From the NCBI RefSeq assembly GCF_003576345.1, contig NZ_QWGB01000004.1:186001-250000 (forward strand): a DNA stretch of 64,000 nt, read 5' to 3'. Position numbers and translations under genes: made by a program. Source of the DNA: Henriciella barbarensis (GTDB taxonomy: Bacteria > Pseudomonadota > Alphaproteobacteria > Caulobacterales > Hyphomonadaceae). Under the pieces are notes generated by a model. It saw only the letters and a list, made by a program, of their open reading frames with translations, was not told where the DNA came from and did no database searches. Shown here piece after piece: positions 52,242 to 61,831 of this stretch (positions are counted from its first letter, which is position 1; every line of letters starts with the position of its first letter).

Positions 52242-54068
52242 TCAGACCTGTTTGAGATCGACGCTACGGTGGCTATGGTTCGCGCTGGGCGTTGAGCCGA
52301 AACAGAAGTCATGAAGTGAGCCGCTCGCAAATGCCTTGCGGGCGGCTTCGTATCCGGCTTCGACAGCTTCGTCATAAGCTGTCCAGTCACGCAACTCGAT
52401 ATCGCGAAGCTCCGGTACGATCAGCATGTCCGCAAGCTCGCGCCCAGCATTTGGATTGATGTTCAGCGTGGCCGAGCGCATCAGGAGACCTGCAATAGGC
52501 GGCGCCGAGGAGAAGCCGTGCCGCCAGACCCATTGAAAGAAGTTCGGCGGATTTACAAAGTCCTCCGCTTTTAACCCTTCTGGCGCACGCGACACATCCG
52601 CGCCGATCACCATGCCGCGGTGAAGCTCTCGCATGACATCGGTCGGGAAATTGTTGAGGACAGCGCCATCGACGAGGACTTCGCCATTATGGACCACAGG
52701 GGGCAGTATTCCCGGCAGTGAAATCGTGGCGCGGAGGGCCGTGCGAAGCTGGCCTCTTCGGTGAACCCGGTAAGTGCCATCCGTCAGATTTGTCGATACA
52801 GCAAAGAACGGGATTTGCAGTTCGTTGATATCGACGTCACCGAAATGTTCTTTGAGGCGCCGATTGACCCGTTTGCCTCTCACCATGGAGATCACAGGCA
52901 GATTGTAATCGCCCAGCGGATTGGTTTCGACAAAGGCCTTCCGGATACGCCTGTCGATTTCGTCGTCATCCCAGCCCATCGCGACGCAGGCTCCAACAAC
53001 GGCACCCATGGAGGCACCACCCGCAAAATCGATCGGAATGCCCGCTTCCCGAATGGCGCGAATGACGCCGATATGGGCATAAGCGCGCGCGCCGCCGCCC
53101 GATAGTATGATGCCAGTTGAGCGACCTGCCATGACCCGGGCCAGACGGTCGCAGCTGTCTTTGTCGAGCCCCTTCCAGTGAAACAGTCTCGCCGCGCCAG
53201 AAGCTTCCAGCCACTCGGCTGGGTGGGAGGCCTGCCGCTCCGAATTGTGATGTAGGAGAATGATATCAACCAGCTGGAGTGCGCGTGCTGGCGAGTCGTG
53301 AGAGGGCATAAGCGGTTTTGATGGTCTGGCATCGGCACGGCCAAAGACCCATACGCGGTCCGCCTGGCGGGTCGAAAGCCGGAACCATGACGAGTCGCCG
53401 ACCGAAGTCACCAGCATTACGATATCATTGTTGGCTTCCAGCTCATCGAAAAAACCGGTGGGTTTGTCGCGGCCCTCAGTCTCGTCAATGATGCGACACT
53501 TCATGTCGAAGCGGGCGAGGGATGCTTCCAGCGCTTCTGCGCGAAGCTTCAGGTCAATCGTCGGGGATGTGGCAACGAGGGCGAAGACTTTTGGGGCGTT
53601 ACGCTTGTTCGGCTTGCGGCCTTCCCGTAGCCGGGTCAGCATGACCTGGATCAATGAGGTCAGAATATCCGGATCAGCCTTTGTGATCCGCTCGAAACCC
53701 TTACGGGAGATTTCAAGGATTTCGGAATCGCGCAAAGCGTAGACGGAGCTGGTGTGCGGGGCGTTATCAGCCAAGCCGTCGCCATCCATATCGGCAGCGC
53801 CTTCAAATAGCGCCATCTCACCCACTGGCTCACCGGCGCGGATGTGACCGAGAAAGTCCGAGCGCCCGTCTGGCATCGTCCGGAACGCGCCGAGCGATCC
53901 GGACAGGACGAAATAGATCGACTCCGAGATATCGCCGGACTTGAACAGCTCCCACCCTGCAGGCAGGGCGAACCATTTTGCTTCGCGCCCAGCCGCCCTC
54001 AGGGCACGTTTTGGGACGTCCCCAAGGAACGGGATCGACTTCAGCGTTGGCGCAATATCGAGACTCAT
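52242..54068 (-). CDS. Cyclic-nucleotide-binding patatin-like phospholipase
   Basis: The 608-residue product has an N-terminal cNMP-binding domain (about 10-130, with FKSGDISESIYFVLSGSLGA and GEPVGEMALFEGA) and a middle Rossmann-like region. The C-terminal patatin domain has oxyanion loop SGGGARAYAHIGV, nucleophile Ser353 in GGASMGAV, and Asp467 in DGAVLNN. The layout is that of bacterial NTE-type lysophospholipases, where a nucleotide signal may control lipid hydrolysis. ATG 54068 is preferred to a GTG at 54122. It is convergent with the aldo/keto reductase gene. Confidence 0.9.
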   Translation of the reverse strand: MSLDIAPTLKSIPFLGDVPKRALRAAGREAKWFALPAGWELFKSGDISESIYFVLSGSLGAFRTMPDGRSDFLGHIRAGEPVGEMALFEGAADMDGDGLADNAPHTSSVYALRDSEILEISRKGFERITKADPDILTSLIQVMLTRLREGRKPNKRNAPKVFALVATSPTIDLKLRAEALEASLARFDMKCRIIDETEGRDKPTGFFDELEANNDIVMLVTSVGDSSWFRLSTRQADRVWVFGRADARPSKPLMPSHDSPARALQLVDIILLHHNSERQASHPAEWLEASGAARLFHWKGLDKDSCDRLARVMAGRSTGIILSGGGARAYAHIGVIRAIREAGIPIDFAGGASMGAVVGACVAMGWDDDEIDRRIRKAFVETNPLGDYNLPVISMVRGKRVNRRLKEHFGDVDINELQIPFFAVSTNLTDGTYRVHRRGQLRTALRATISLPGILPPVVHNGEVLVDGAVLNNFPTDVMRELHRGMVIGADVSRAPEGLKAEDFVNPPNFFQWVWRHGFSSAPPIAGLLMRSATLNINPNAGRELADMLIVPELRDIELRDWTAYDEAVEAGYEAARKAFASGSLHDFCFGSTPSANHSHRSVDLKQV

Positions 54069-54220
54069 CTGCCGCACAGTGTGTTTCCTGCGAGTGGCTA
54101 TGAAAAGGCCTCTCTGCGGCACATTATAGGCTTGGATTTATGTCAGTCTGGTTACCGCTGCGGGATGACATTACCCTCAACCGGCGATAGGTCTGCAAGA
54201 AACAGTCCCCGGGAGGGCCA

Positions 54221-55828
54221 ATGCCCGTACTGAAATCTACGCTTGACACGTCTGGCGAAAAATTCTCGTCGAACCGGCAGGCCATGGAAGCGCTGCTCGA
54301 AGAGCTGAGGCAGAAGAGCGCAAATGCAGCGCTGGGCGGCCCCGAGCGCGCGCGTCTACGCCACACGGAGCGTGGCAAGCTGTTGCCTCGTGAGCGGGTG
54401 GAACGCCTTATCGATCCCGGCGCACCCTTCCTTGAGATTGGGGCGCTTGCGGCCAACGGCATGTATGATGACGAGGCGCCCGGCGCTGGCATCATCACAG
54501 GTATCGGCCGTGTTGAGGGCCGCGAATGCATGATCGTGTGCAACGATGCGACGGTCAAAGGCGGCGCCTATTTCCCGATGACAGTGAAGAAGCATCTGCG
54601 CGCGCAGGAAATTGCGATGCAGAACCATCTTCCCTGCATCTATCTGGTCGATAGCGGCGGCGCGAACCTGCCGCATCAGGCAGAGGTCTTCCCGGACCGC
54701 GAGCACTTTGGGCGCATCTTCTTCAATCAGGCGCAGATGAGCGCGAAGGGCATCCCGCAGATCGCGTCGGTCATGGGTTCCTGTACGGCTGGCGGCGCTT
54801 ATGTGCCTGCCATGTCGGACGAGACCATCATTGTCCGCAAGCAGGGCACGATCTTCCTTGGCGGGCCACCACTTGTAAAAGCCGCAACGGGTGAAGAGAT
54901 CTCAGCCGAGGATCTTGGCGGCGCGGACGTGCATGCCCGCAAGTCCGGTGTAGCGGATCACTATGCGGCAAGCGATGAGCATGCACTGGCCATCGTCCGC
55001 TCAATCGTGCGCACCTTGCACCAGCCTAAGCCAGATACGGTCGGCTTTGCGGACGTTCGGGAGCCACTTTACAATCCGCAAGAGCTTCATGGCCTTGTGC
55101 CCCGCGACGTGCGCGAACCCTATGATGCCCGTGAAGTCATTGCCCGCACCGTCGACGGGTCTGAATTTCATGAGTTCAAACAGCTCTACGGCGAGACGCT
55201 CGTCTGTGGCTTCGCGCACATCTATGGCATGCCGGTCGCGATCCTCGCCAATAACGGCATCCTGTTTTCTGAAAGCGCGCAGAAGGCGGCGCACTTCATC
55301 GAACTGGCGGACCAGCGGCGTACCCCGCTTGTCTTCCTGCAGAATATCACCGGCTTCATGGTGGGCTCCAAGTATGAAGCAGGCGGCATTGCCAAAGATG
55401 GCGCCAAAATGGTGACGGCGGTGGCGACAGCCTCGGTTCCGAAATTCACGGTCGTAACGGGCGGCAGCTTCGGCGCGGGTAATTACGGTATGTGTGGCCG
55501 AGCCTATAGCCCGCGCTTCATGTTCATGTGGCCCAATGCTCGTATCTCCGTCATGGGCGGCGAACAAGCGGCTTCTGTTCTGGCAACGGTCCGACGCGAC
55601 GGTATGGAGCGGCGCGGTGAGGAATGGAGCGCGGCAGATGAGGAAGCCTTCAAGACGCCGATCCGCGAGGCGTATGAAGCAGAGGGCAGCCCGTATTACT
55701 CGACCGCGCGCCTGTGGGACGACGGCATTATCGACCCTGCCGACACGCGCCGCGTACTAGGCCTGTCACTGGCCGCCGCCTTGAATGCGCCTATGGGTGA
55801 ACGTGGGTTTGGCGTGTTCCGCATGTAG
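54221..55828 (+). CDS. liuB: 3-Methylcrotonyl-CoA carboxylase beta subunit
   Basis: The 535-residue carboxyltransferase subunit transfers carboxyl from biotin to 3-methylcrotonyl-CoA in leucine degradation. MccB-type blocks are present: [56 protein letters not shown], and [19 protein letters not shown] with [15 protein letters not shown]. These differ from the pccB pattern at 22098. The biotin subunit is liuD at 59290. The start has GGGAGGG about ten bases upstream. Confidence 0.93.
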   Translation: MPVLKSTLDTSGEKFSSNRQAMEALLEELRQKSANAALGGPERARLRHTERGKLLPRERVERLIDPGAPFLEIGALAANGMYDDEAPGAGIITGIGRVEGRECMIVCNDATVKGGAYFPMTVKKHLRAQEIAMQNHLPCIYLVDSGGANLPHQAEVFPDREHFGRIFFNQAQMSAKGIPQIASVMGSCTAGGAYVPAMSDETIIVRKQGTIFLGGPPLVKAATGEEISAEDLGGADVHARKSGVADHYAASDEHALAIVRSIVRTLHQPKPDTVGFADVREPLYNPQELHGLVPRDVREPYDAREVIARTVDGSEFHEFKQLYGETLVCGFAHIYGMPVAILANNGILFSESAQKAAHFIELADQRRTPLVFLQNITGFMVGSKYEAGGIAKDGAKMVTAVATASVPKFTVVTGGSFGAGNYGMCGRAYSPRFMFMWPNARISVMGGEQAASVLATVRRDGMERRGEEWSAADEEAFKTPIREAYEAEGSPYYSTARLWDDGIIDPADTRRVLGLSLAAALNAPMGERGFGVFRM

Positions 55829-55999
55829 TCTGCTACCTGTCAGAAGCTTAATAAGCGGGCCTGAGCGCTGATTTATAAGCCATTTATTTGTGGCGCGGTT
55901 TTCGCATAGATATCTAACCGCCTTGTAACGCATCCACCCTTACCCTTTGGGCGTCTTCTTTTCGCATCTCAGAATGAGATCGCAAAAAAGGAGAAAGTT

Positions 56000-56323
56000 A
56001 TGAAACGCTTTGCAATTGTTTTCGCCGGTGCCGCAGCCGCAGGTGCCCTCGCAGCCTCTGCAGGTGAGATTAGCGCCTTCGGCGACGTCGACACCGACGC
56101 CAGCGGAACCATCTCCAAGGAGGAGTTCGTCAGCTGGAAGACCGCTGATGGCGACGTAACCGAGGCAGCGGCCACCGAGAATTTCGTAATGATCGATGCC
56201 GACTATGACGGCGAAGTCAGTGAGGCAGAATACGAAGAGGCCAAGGAAGCCTGGGGCGAGAAAGAAGACGCCGCTGACGACATGACGGATGATTCCGCTA
56301 TGGGCGTGGACACCGACTACTAG
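56000..56323 (+). CDS. Exported EF-hand calcium-binding protein
   Basis: The 107-residue product has a signal peptide (cleavage near ASA-G at about residue 21) and two canonical 12-residue EF-hand loops. Loop one runs from Asp31 to Glu42 (DTDASGTISKEE), and loop two from Asp66 to Glu77 (DADYDGEVSEAE). All ligand positions 1, 3, 5 and 12 are acidic or oxygen-bearing and the central Gly is present, so calcium binding is likely. The tail is highly acidic. AGGAGAAAG precedes the start. A terminator follows, so it forms its own transcript inside the leucine gene region. Confidence 0.88.
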   Translation: MKRFAIVFAGAAAAGALAASAGEISAFGDVDTDASGTISKEEFVSWKTADGDVTEAAATENFVMIDADYDGEVSEAEYEEAKEAWGEKEDAADDMTDDSAMGVDTDY

Positions 56324-56349
56324 GTAGCGACCTGACAATCAGACCAGCG

Positions 56350-56377
56350 AAGGGGCCTGCATATGCAGGCCCCTTTT
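56350..56377 (+). terminator. Intrinsic terminator after the EF-hand gene
   Basis: AAGGGGCCTGCAT pairs with ATGCAGGCCCCTT to give a long perfect stem followed by TTT. Confidence 0.87.
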
Positions 56378-56432
56378 GCTTGCGCGCTGCTCCAGACCAT
56401 GCCACCCGGACATCCTGTTCCTTCAGGCGGAG

Positions 56433-57491
56433 TTGAGTGCCCTGACTACGAACCGTTTCGACCTTCTACGCCTTGTCTTCGCTGCCGGTGTGACCGTCTT
56501 TCACGCTGTGGCGCTGACTGCGATTGCGCCTGATGCACTCCTGGAAACGTCACTTGGTGCGCTCGCTGAATTCTCCATCCAGGGATTTTTTATCGTTTCA
56601 GGAGCACTTGTGTTCGGGTCGTTGATGCGCTCGGACTCGCTCGGCGATTACGCAGAGAAACGCGTGCGGCGGCTTTATCCCGCCTATGCCGTCATCATTC
56701 TGGTCCCCGCGCTCGTCAGCCTGATAGTCGCAGGTCCCGGCGCCGCGAGTGGAATTCTTCGCTATCTCGGCGCCAATCTTGTCTTCCTGAATTTCCTTGC
56801 GCCCGATCTTCCCGGGCTGTTCGACGGCCAGCGCTTCGAAGCGGTGAATGGCGCGCTGTGGACGTTGAAGGTAGAGGTGATGTTCTACCTCGCCCTCCCG
56901 TTCATCGCCTGGCTGATGCGCCGGGCCGGTAAAGTGCAATGGGTGGTGCTGGTATGTCTCTATGTTGCGGGTGAAGCGTGGCGTTTCCTGCTTGAGCCCA
57001 CGCTCGCCGCAGCGGATGCCTCGCCGACACTGCTCGCGCTGGCGCCGGAGCTTGCCCGCCAACTGCCCGGCCAGATGGCATTCTTCGCGAGCGGGATGGG
57101 CCTCTGGCTCGTCTGGGAACAGGCGAAGCAAAAGACCGGAAGCCTTGGCCTCATGGGGTTGGCGCTCTTTGGAGTTTCCACGCTGCATCCGGTTCTGGAG
57201 CCTCTGCGCCCGGCCGGTCTCGCGGGCCTCATCGCATGGGCAGCCTTCGCGCCGGGCCCGCTTCTCAATGCCGCGCGCTATGGCGATATCAGCTATGGCC
57301 TCTACATCACCCACTTCCCGATCCTTCAGGGGCTAATTATGGCCGGTGTCTTCGCGACCGCAGGCCTGTCTGCGGGTTTTGCTATCGCAGCGCTTCTCAC
57401 GCTGGCCTCGAGCTTCCTGCTCTGGTGGTTCGTCGAGAAACCGGCCCTGCGCCGCGACAGTCATTACAGGCAGGCTGCAAAGGACGGCTAA
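56433..57491 (+). CDS. Acyltransferase family 3 (OafA/YrhL-type) membrane protein
   Basis: The ~352-residue integral membrane protein has about ten helices and the acyltransferase-3 features: NRFDLLRLVFA at the start, the catalytic-type His in VTVFHAV, RVRRLYPAY, and GDISYGLYITHFPI near the end. Members transfer acetyl or other acyl groups to sugars of surface polysaccharides. The start is uncertain: TTG 56433 with AGG five bases upstream is used, since the open frame upstream begins inside the terminator. The acceptor is unknown. Confidence 0.82.
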   Translation: MSALTTNRFDLLRLVFAAGVTVFHAVALTAIAPDALLETSLGALAEFSIQGFFIVSGALVFGSLMRSDSLGDYAEKRVRRLYPAYAVIILVPALVSLIVAGPGAASGILRYLGANLVFLNFLAPDLPGLFDGQRFEAVNGALWTLKVEVMFYLALPFIAWLMRRAGKVQWVVLVCLYVAGEAWRFLLEPTLAAADASPTLLALAPELARQLPGQMAFFASGMGLWLVWEQAKQKTGSLGLMGLALFGVSTLHPVLEPLRPAGLAGLIAWAAFAPGPLLNAARYGDISYGLYITHFPILQGLIMAGVFATAGLSAGFAIAALLTLASSFLLWWFVEKPALRRDSHYRQAAKDG

Positions 57492-57551
57492 CGCCCATTC
57501 CAAAACGGCTCTGTCAGGCCTAACCTCATTTTTAGATCACAGGAGAAATTC

Positions 57552-58343
57552 ATGGCCTACGAGACCATTTCCCTCGATGCGACCCCGGGCGGTATCGCCG
57601 TCATCACGCTGAACCGGCCCGAAAAGCACAATGCCTTCAACGCCATCGTCATCGAAGAGCTGACTGACGCGATTGAGACGCTAACCGAGCAGACGACCAT
57701 CCGCATGGTCATTCTGCGCGGCAACGGGCCGAGCTTTTCGGCTGGGGCAGACCTTGAATGGATGAAGGCGGCCGCCAGCTATTCACGCCATGAGAACGAG
57801 GAAGACGCCTTCAAGCTCGCGGAGATGCTCCGCAAGCTTGCAGCCCTGCCGCAGATGACGGTGGCACTGGTCCACGGCGCGGTCATGGGCGGCGGCGCAG
57901 GCCTTGTGGCCGCTTGCGATATCGCTGTCGCCATGAAGGACACCAAGTTCCGCTTTTCAGAGGTACGTCTCGGCCTGACCCCGGCGACGATCAGCCCGTT
58001 CGTCATTTCGGCTATCGGCCCGCGCTGGGCCAAAGCCCTCTTCGTGTCGGCTGAAAGCTTTGATGCCGCCTTCGCCGAGCGTATTGGCCTCGTCCAGTAT
58101 GTGGTCGAAACGAATGAAGGTCTCCTGGAGATGGAAGAATACCTTGCCGATCTCGCGAGCAAGGCCGCGCCCGGCGCGATCCATGACAGCAAGCGGCTGG
58201 TGCACGACTTTGCCGGGGTTGCCATCGATCAGTCACTCAGCCACGAAACGGCCAAGCGTATCGCGGCGCGCCGCGTCAGCGATGAGGGCAAGGAAGGGCT
58301 CAGCGCCTTCCTTGAAAAGCGCAAACCCGGCTGGGCGGAGTAG
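57552..58343 (+). CDS. liuC: Enoyl-CoA hydratase/isomerase, probable methylglutaconyl-CoA hydratase
   Basis: The 263-residue crotonase-fold enzyme has LNRPEKHNAFNAIVIEEL, the oxyanion-hole GPSFSAGADLEWMK, and AVMGGGAGLVAACDIAVA with SEVRLGLTPATIS. Its position between liuB and liuD supports methylglutaconyl-CoA hydratase, which turns the carboxylase product into HMG-CoA. The HMG-CoA lyase that would complete the pathway is not in the window. CAGGAGAAA precedes the start. Confidence 0.85.
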   Translation: MAYETISLDATPGGIAVITLNRPEKHNAFNAIVIEELTDAIETLTEQTTIRMVILRGNGPSFSAGADLEWMKAAASYSRHENEEDAFKLAEMLRKLAALPQMTVALVHGAVMGGGAGLVAACDIAVAMKDTKFRFSEVRLGLTPATISPFVISAIGPRWAKALFVSAESFDAAFAERIGLVQYVVETNEGLLEMEEYLADLASKAAPGAIHDSKRLVHDFAGVAIDQSLSHETAKRIAARRVSDEGKEGLSAFLEKRKPGWAE

Positions 58344-58442
58344 GCAGGCCCGACGGCAGGTCTCGAATTTGCCGTTCAGTTTGCGGCAAATCGCCTTTGA
58401 CCTGCCTTCCAGTTGCCCGGTTCAACAGTGAAAGCACCTGTC

Positions 58443-59324
58443 ATGTGGACATGGACGCAATGGCAGGACTGGCTTTCGAACCAGCGTGAAGCCATCAGAC
58501 AGCGGCTCGTGCGCGGGCCAGTCGGGGCGGCGTTCTTCGAGTTCCTGAGCTTCGGCATCAAGCAGGGCTGGGCCTGTGTCTTTGGCGGCCTGCTGCTCGC
58601 GCTGATCCTGCTGACCCACCTGTTCTATCCTGAAGGCGCTCCGCTTAGCCGCTATGATTTTCTGGTCGTCGCCGCCGTACTCATTCAGGTTGCGCTGATC
58701 GCGACAGGGCTTGAGAGCTTGGAAGAAGCGAAGGTGATCCTCGCTTTCCATATCGTTGGCACGGCAATGGAAGTGTTCAAGACAGGTGCCGGCAGCTGGA
58801 TCTATCCCGAAGAAAGCTTCCTGCGGATTGGTGGCGTGCCACTTTTCTCTGGTTTCATGTATGCGGCGGTCGGCAGCTACCTTGCGCGCGTCTGGCGTAT
58901 CTTCGACTTCCGCTTCGACCGGTTTCCGCCGTTGTGGCTACAGGGTCTGTTGGCAATGGCTATCTATGTGAACTTCTTTGCCCATCACTACACGATCGAT
59001 ATTCGCAACGTGCTGTTCGTTGCGACCGTTCTGATCTACGGTCCATGCGTAGTCTGGTTCAGGGCTGACCGGGACCATCGGCCGATGCCGCTCGCCATAG
59101 GTTTTGGCCTGGTTGCACTTTTTATCTGGTTTGCCGAAAATATTGGAACACTCGCGCGGGCCTGGACCTATCCGGGGCAAGAGTCAGCCTGGAAACTTGT
59201 TTCCCCGGCAAAATTCGGCTCTTGGTATCTGCTGATGATCATAAGTTTCGTGCTGGTGGCCCTGATCCACCGGCACCGGGAAGGACAAGATGCTGAAAAG
59301 CCTGCTGATCGCGAACCGGGGTGA
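58443..59324 (+). CDS. DUF817 membrane protein
   Basis: The 293-residue protein has about seven to eight membrane helices and the DUF817 pattern: FEFLSFGIKQGWACVFGG, FHIVGTAMEVFKTGAGSW, YPEESFLRIGGVPLFSGFMY, and WTYPGQESAWKLVSPAKFGS. Function is not known. The 3' end overlaps the liuD start by 35 bases, so the two are probably co-transcribed. A GTG at 58428 is an alternative start. Confidence 0.87.
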   Translation: MWTWTQWQDWLSNQREAIRQRLVRGPVGAAFFEFLSFGIKQGWACVFGGLLLALILLTHLFYPEGAPLSRYDFLVVAAVLIQVALIATGLESLEEAKVILAFHIVGTAMEVFKTGAGSWIYPEESFLRIGGVPLFSGFMYAAVGSYLARVWRIFDFRFDRFPPLWLQGLLAMAIYVNFFAHHYTIDIRNVLFVATVLIYGPCVVWFRADRDHRPMPLAIGFGLVALFIWFAENIGTLARAWTYPGQESAWKLVSPAKFGSWYLLMIISFVLVALIHRHREGQDAEKPADREPG

Positions 59325-61227
59325 AATTGCCTGCCGGATAATCGAGACCTGTAAACGTCTCGGTGTACGCACGATTGCTGTCTATTCCGATGCTGATGTC
59401 TATGCTCGCCATGTCGCGCTGGCTGACGAGGCGGTGCACATTGGTGCGGCTCAGGCGAGTGAAAGCTATCTTCAGGGTGCACGCATCATAGAGGCTGCGA
59501 AAGCGGCTGGCGCAGAGGCGATCCACCCTGGTTATGGCTTTCTGTCTGAGAATGCAGACTTTGCCGACGCGGTCGCGAAGGCGGGCCTGATCTGGGTCGG
59601 ACCGACAGCCACCACGATCCGGTCCATGGGGCTCAAGGATGAGGCCAAGCGTATCGCAGAAGAGGCTGGCGTTCCCGTGCTGCCGGGCTACCGCGGCGAA
59701 GCGCAGGATGCTGCCACGCTGGAAGGCGAAGCCGAGCGCATCGGTTATCCACTCCTGATCAAGGCTGTCGCTGGCGGCGGCGGGCGCGGCATCCGGCTGG
59801 TCGCGAAAAGGCAAGACCTCGCTGGCGAGCTTGAAAGCGCCGTGCGTGAGGCGAAATCCTCATTCGGCGATGGCCGCGTCATGCTAGAAAAGCTGGTCGA
59901 GCAACCGCGCCATATCGAGGTGCAGGTCTTCGGCGATAGTCACGGCGACGCTGTCCATCTTTATGAGCGCGATTGCTCCCTGCAGCGCCGCCGTCAGAAA
60001 GTTGTCGAAGAAGCGCCTGCTCCCGGCATGCCAGAGGATGTTCGTGCCGCCATGACGGGCGCGGCAGTCGATCTCGCCAGGGCGGTCGGCTATCAGGGTG
60101 CAGGGACGGTGGAGTTCATCGTCGATGGCACACGTCCGCTTGCAAAAGATACGTTCTTCTTCCTTGAGATGAACACGCGCCTTCAGGTCGAGCACCCTGT
60201 GACCGAGCTGATCACCGGCACTGACCTCGTCGAGTGGCAGCTGCGTGTTGCGTCCGGGGAGAAACTGCCGCTGAAACAGGGCGATATCCCGCTAAACGGA
60301 CATGCGATCGAGGCACGTATTTGCGCCGAAGACCCCAGCGATGACTTCAGGCCGGGGGCAGGGCGGCTCTACGCTTTCAATCTCGGAAATGTTGAGCGCC
60401 TGTCCGAGAGCAGCGCTGGGGCATCAGCAGATGCGCTGGATGGTGACCTCACGCTCTACAGGCTCGATAGCGGCTTTGGCGCAGGCGACACCGTGCCTGC
60501 GGTCTACGATTCCATGATTGCGAAGGCGATCGTGAAAAGCTGGGACCGCGAGAGTGCAATCGATGCCCTGTCTGAAAGCCTGGGCGAAAGCATAATCGCG
60601 GGCATTCCGAGCAATGTCGGTTTCCTGAAGCGCTGCCTTGATCACCCGGTCTTTCGAGATGGCGAGCATCACGTGAACTGGATCGCAGAAGAGATCGATG
60701 CGCTCACACAGGCCAAGACTGACATCCGTGAGGCGGCAGGCCGCCTGGTCGCTCATGCGCTACTGACAGACACCGGAGACAGTCCGTACGACCACAAGGA
60801 TGGCTGGCGTTTGAACGCTCCAGCTCGCTGCTCCATCCGTCTCAAGCTGGATGGAGAGATCGCGGACATCTCGCTCGATGGCAGTGAGGGCATGGATATC
60901 ATGCCAGCCATCTCCATCACCGATCACAGCTTCGCGGTCGCCGTTGATGGCGACACGGTCCTCGTCGACATTCCGGACTATGAAGCCGAAGCCGAAGCGA
61001 TTGCTGGCGGCGACAAGGTTTCTGCGCCGATGCCCGGCAAGGTCATCGATCTTCGGGTCCAGCCAGGCGACGAGGTCACCAAGGACCAGACGCTGGCCGT
61101 GATGGAAGCCATGAAGATGGAGCACAGCCTGAAAGCACCGCGCGACGGTGTGGTGAAGGCCGTCGGCGCCAGCATCGGTGAGCAGGTTGCGGAAGGCGTC
61201 ATGCTGGTCGAGCTGGAAGAGGTCTAG
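59290..61227 (+). CDS. liuD: 3-Methylcrotonyl-CoA carboxylase alpha subunit
   Basis: The 645-residue biotin subunit has the biotin carboxylase domain (ANRGEIACRIIETC, KAVAGGGGRGIR, EMNTRLQVEHPVTE). A C-terminal biotin carrier follows with MEAMKMEH, Lys609 being biotinylated. Together with LiuB it carboxylates 3-methylcrotonyl-CoA. It is close in layout to pccA at 37899, but its clustering with liuB and liuC makes the methylcrotonyl role likely. GGGAAGGACAAG lies upstream of the start inside the DUF817 gene. Confidence 0.92.
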   Translation: MLKSLLIANRGEIACRIIETCKRLGVRTIAVYSDADVYARHVALADEAVHIGAAQASESYLQGARIIEAAKAAGAEAIHPGYGFLSENADFADAVAKAGLIWVGPTATTIRSMGLKDEAKRIAEEAGVPVLPGYRGEAQDAATLEGEAERIGYPLLIKAVAGGGGRGIRLVAKRQDLAGELESAVREAKSSFGDGRVMLEKLVEQPRHIEVQVFGDSHGDAVHLYERDCSLQRRRQKVVEEAPAPGMPEDVRAAMTGAAVDLARAVGYQGAGTVEFIVDGTRPLAKDTFFFLEMNTRLQVEHPVTELITGTDLVEWQLRVASGEKLPLKQGDIPLNGHAIEARICAEDPSDDFRPGAGRLYAFNLGNVERLSESSAGASADALDGDLTLYRLDSGFGAGDTVPAVYDSMIAKAIVKSWDRESAIDALSESLGESIIAGIPSNVGFLKRCLDHPVFRDGEHHVNWIAEEIDALTQAKTDIREAAGRLVAHALLTDTGDSPYDHKDGWRLNAPARCSIRLKLDGEIADISLDGSEGMDIMPAISITDHSFAVAVDGDTVLVDIPDYEAEAEAIAGGDKVSAPMPGKVIDLRVQPGDEVTKDQTLAVMEAMKMEHSLKAPRDGVVKAVGASIGEQVAEGVMLVELEEV

Positions 61228-61317
61228 GCGCCGCGATCTTCGAACAGGTTCACTTTTCGCACAGGAAACGACAGGCGGGGCCTGGCCTCTGGTGCGCGCG
61301 GCATTAAATTTGGCCTT

Positions 61318-61734
61318 GTGAGCCTGAACATGGTTAAACTCTGCGTAGGTGCCGAAGAAATTGGCGACCTTGAGGTGTGGCAGAAGCGCCTGATGCGGTC
61401 TTACCCCCAGCCAGTCCATCATACGCGCATGGTGCCCAAGCAGGTCGACCAGCTACTTGATGGCGGCTCGATCTACTGGGTGATCAAGGGCCTGATACAG
61501 GTTCGCCAGAAGATTACGGATATTCGCGTCATGGCAGACCGGAATGGCCGAAAGGCCTGTGAACTGGTGCTGGACCCCGAGATCGTTCTTGTGGAGCCGA
61601 CCCCGAAACGCCCCTTCCAGGGCTGGCGCTATCTGAAGCCCAACGAGGCGCCTGCCGATATCAAGCGCGATGGCAAGGCACAAGAGATCCCCCCATCGCT
61701 ACACGCCAAGCTGAAGGAAGCCATGGTCTGGTAA
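61318..61734 (+). CDS. DUF1489 family protein
   Basis: The 138-residue protein has the conserved alphaproteobacterial DUF1489 opening NMVKLCVGAEEIGDLEVW and the blocks HHTRMVPKQ and GSIYWVIKGLIQVRQKI. The GTG start at 61318 matches the usual family N-terminus better than the ATG at 61330. Function unknown. It is convergent with clpA. Confidence 0.87.
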   Translation: MSLNMVKLCVGAEEIGDLEVWQKRLMRSYPQPVHHTRMVPKQVDQLLDGGSIYWVIKGLIQVRQKITDIRVMADRNGRKACELVLDPEIVLVEPTPKRPFQGWRYLKPNEAPADIKRDGKAQEIPPSLHAKLKEAMVW

Positions 61735-61771
61735 CCTGAGCGCGTTCGAACAGCCGGGCTCCACCAGCGCC

Positions 61772-61805
61772 AAAGAAAAAGCCCCCGCCACATGGGCGAG
61801 GGCTT
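61772..61805 (-). terminator. Intrinsic terminator of clpA
   Basis: On the minus strand AAGCCCTCGCC pairs with GGCGGGGGCTT (one wobble) and is followed by TTTCTTTG. Confidence 0.82.
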
Positions 61806-61831
61806 CATCTCTGCGAGATGTCTGTCAGGCC

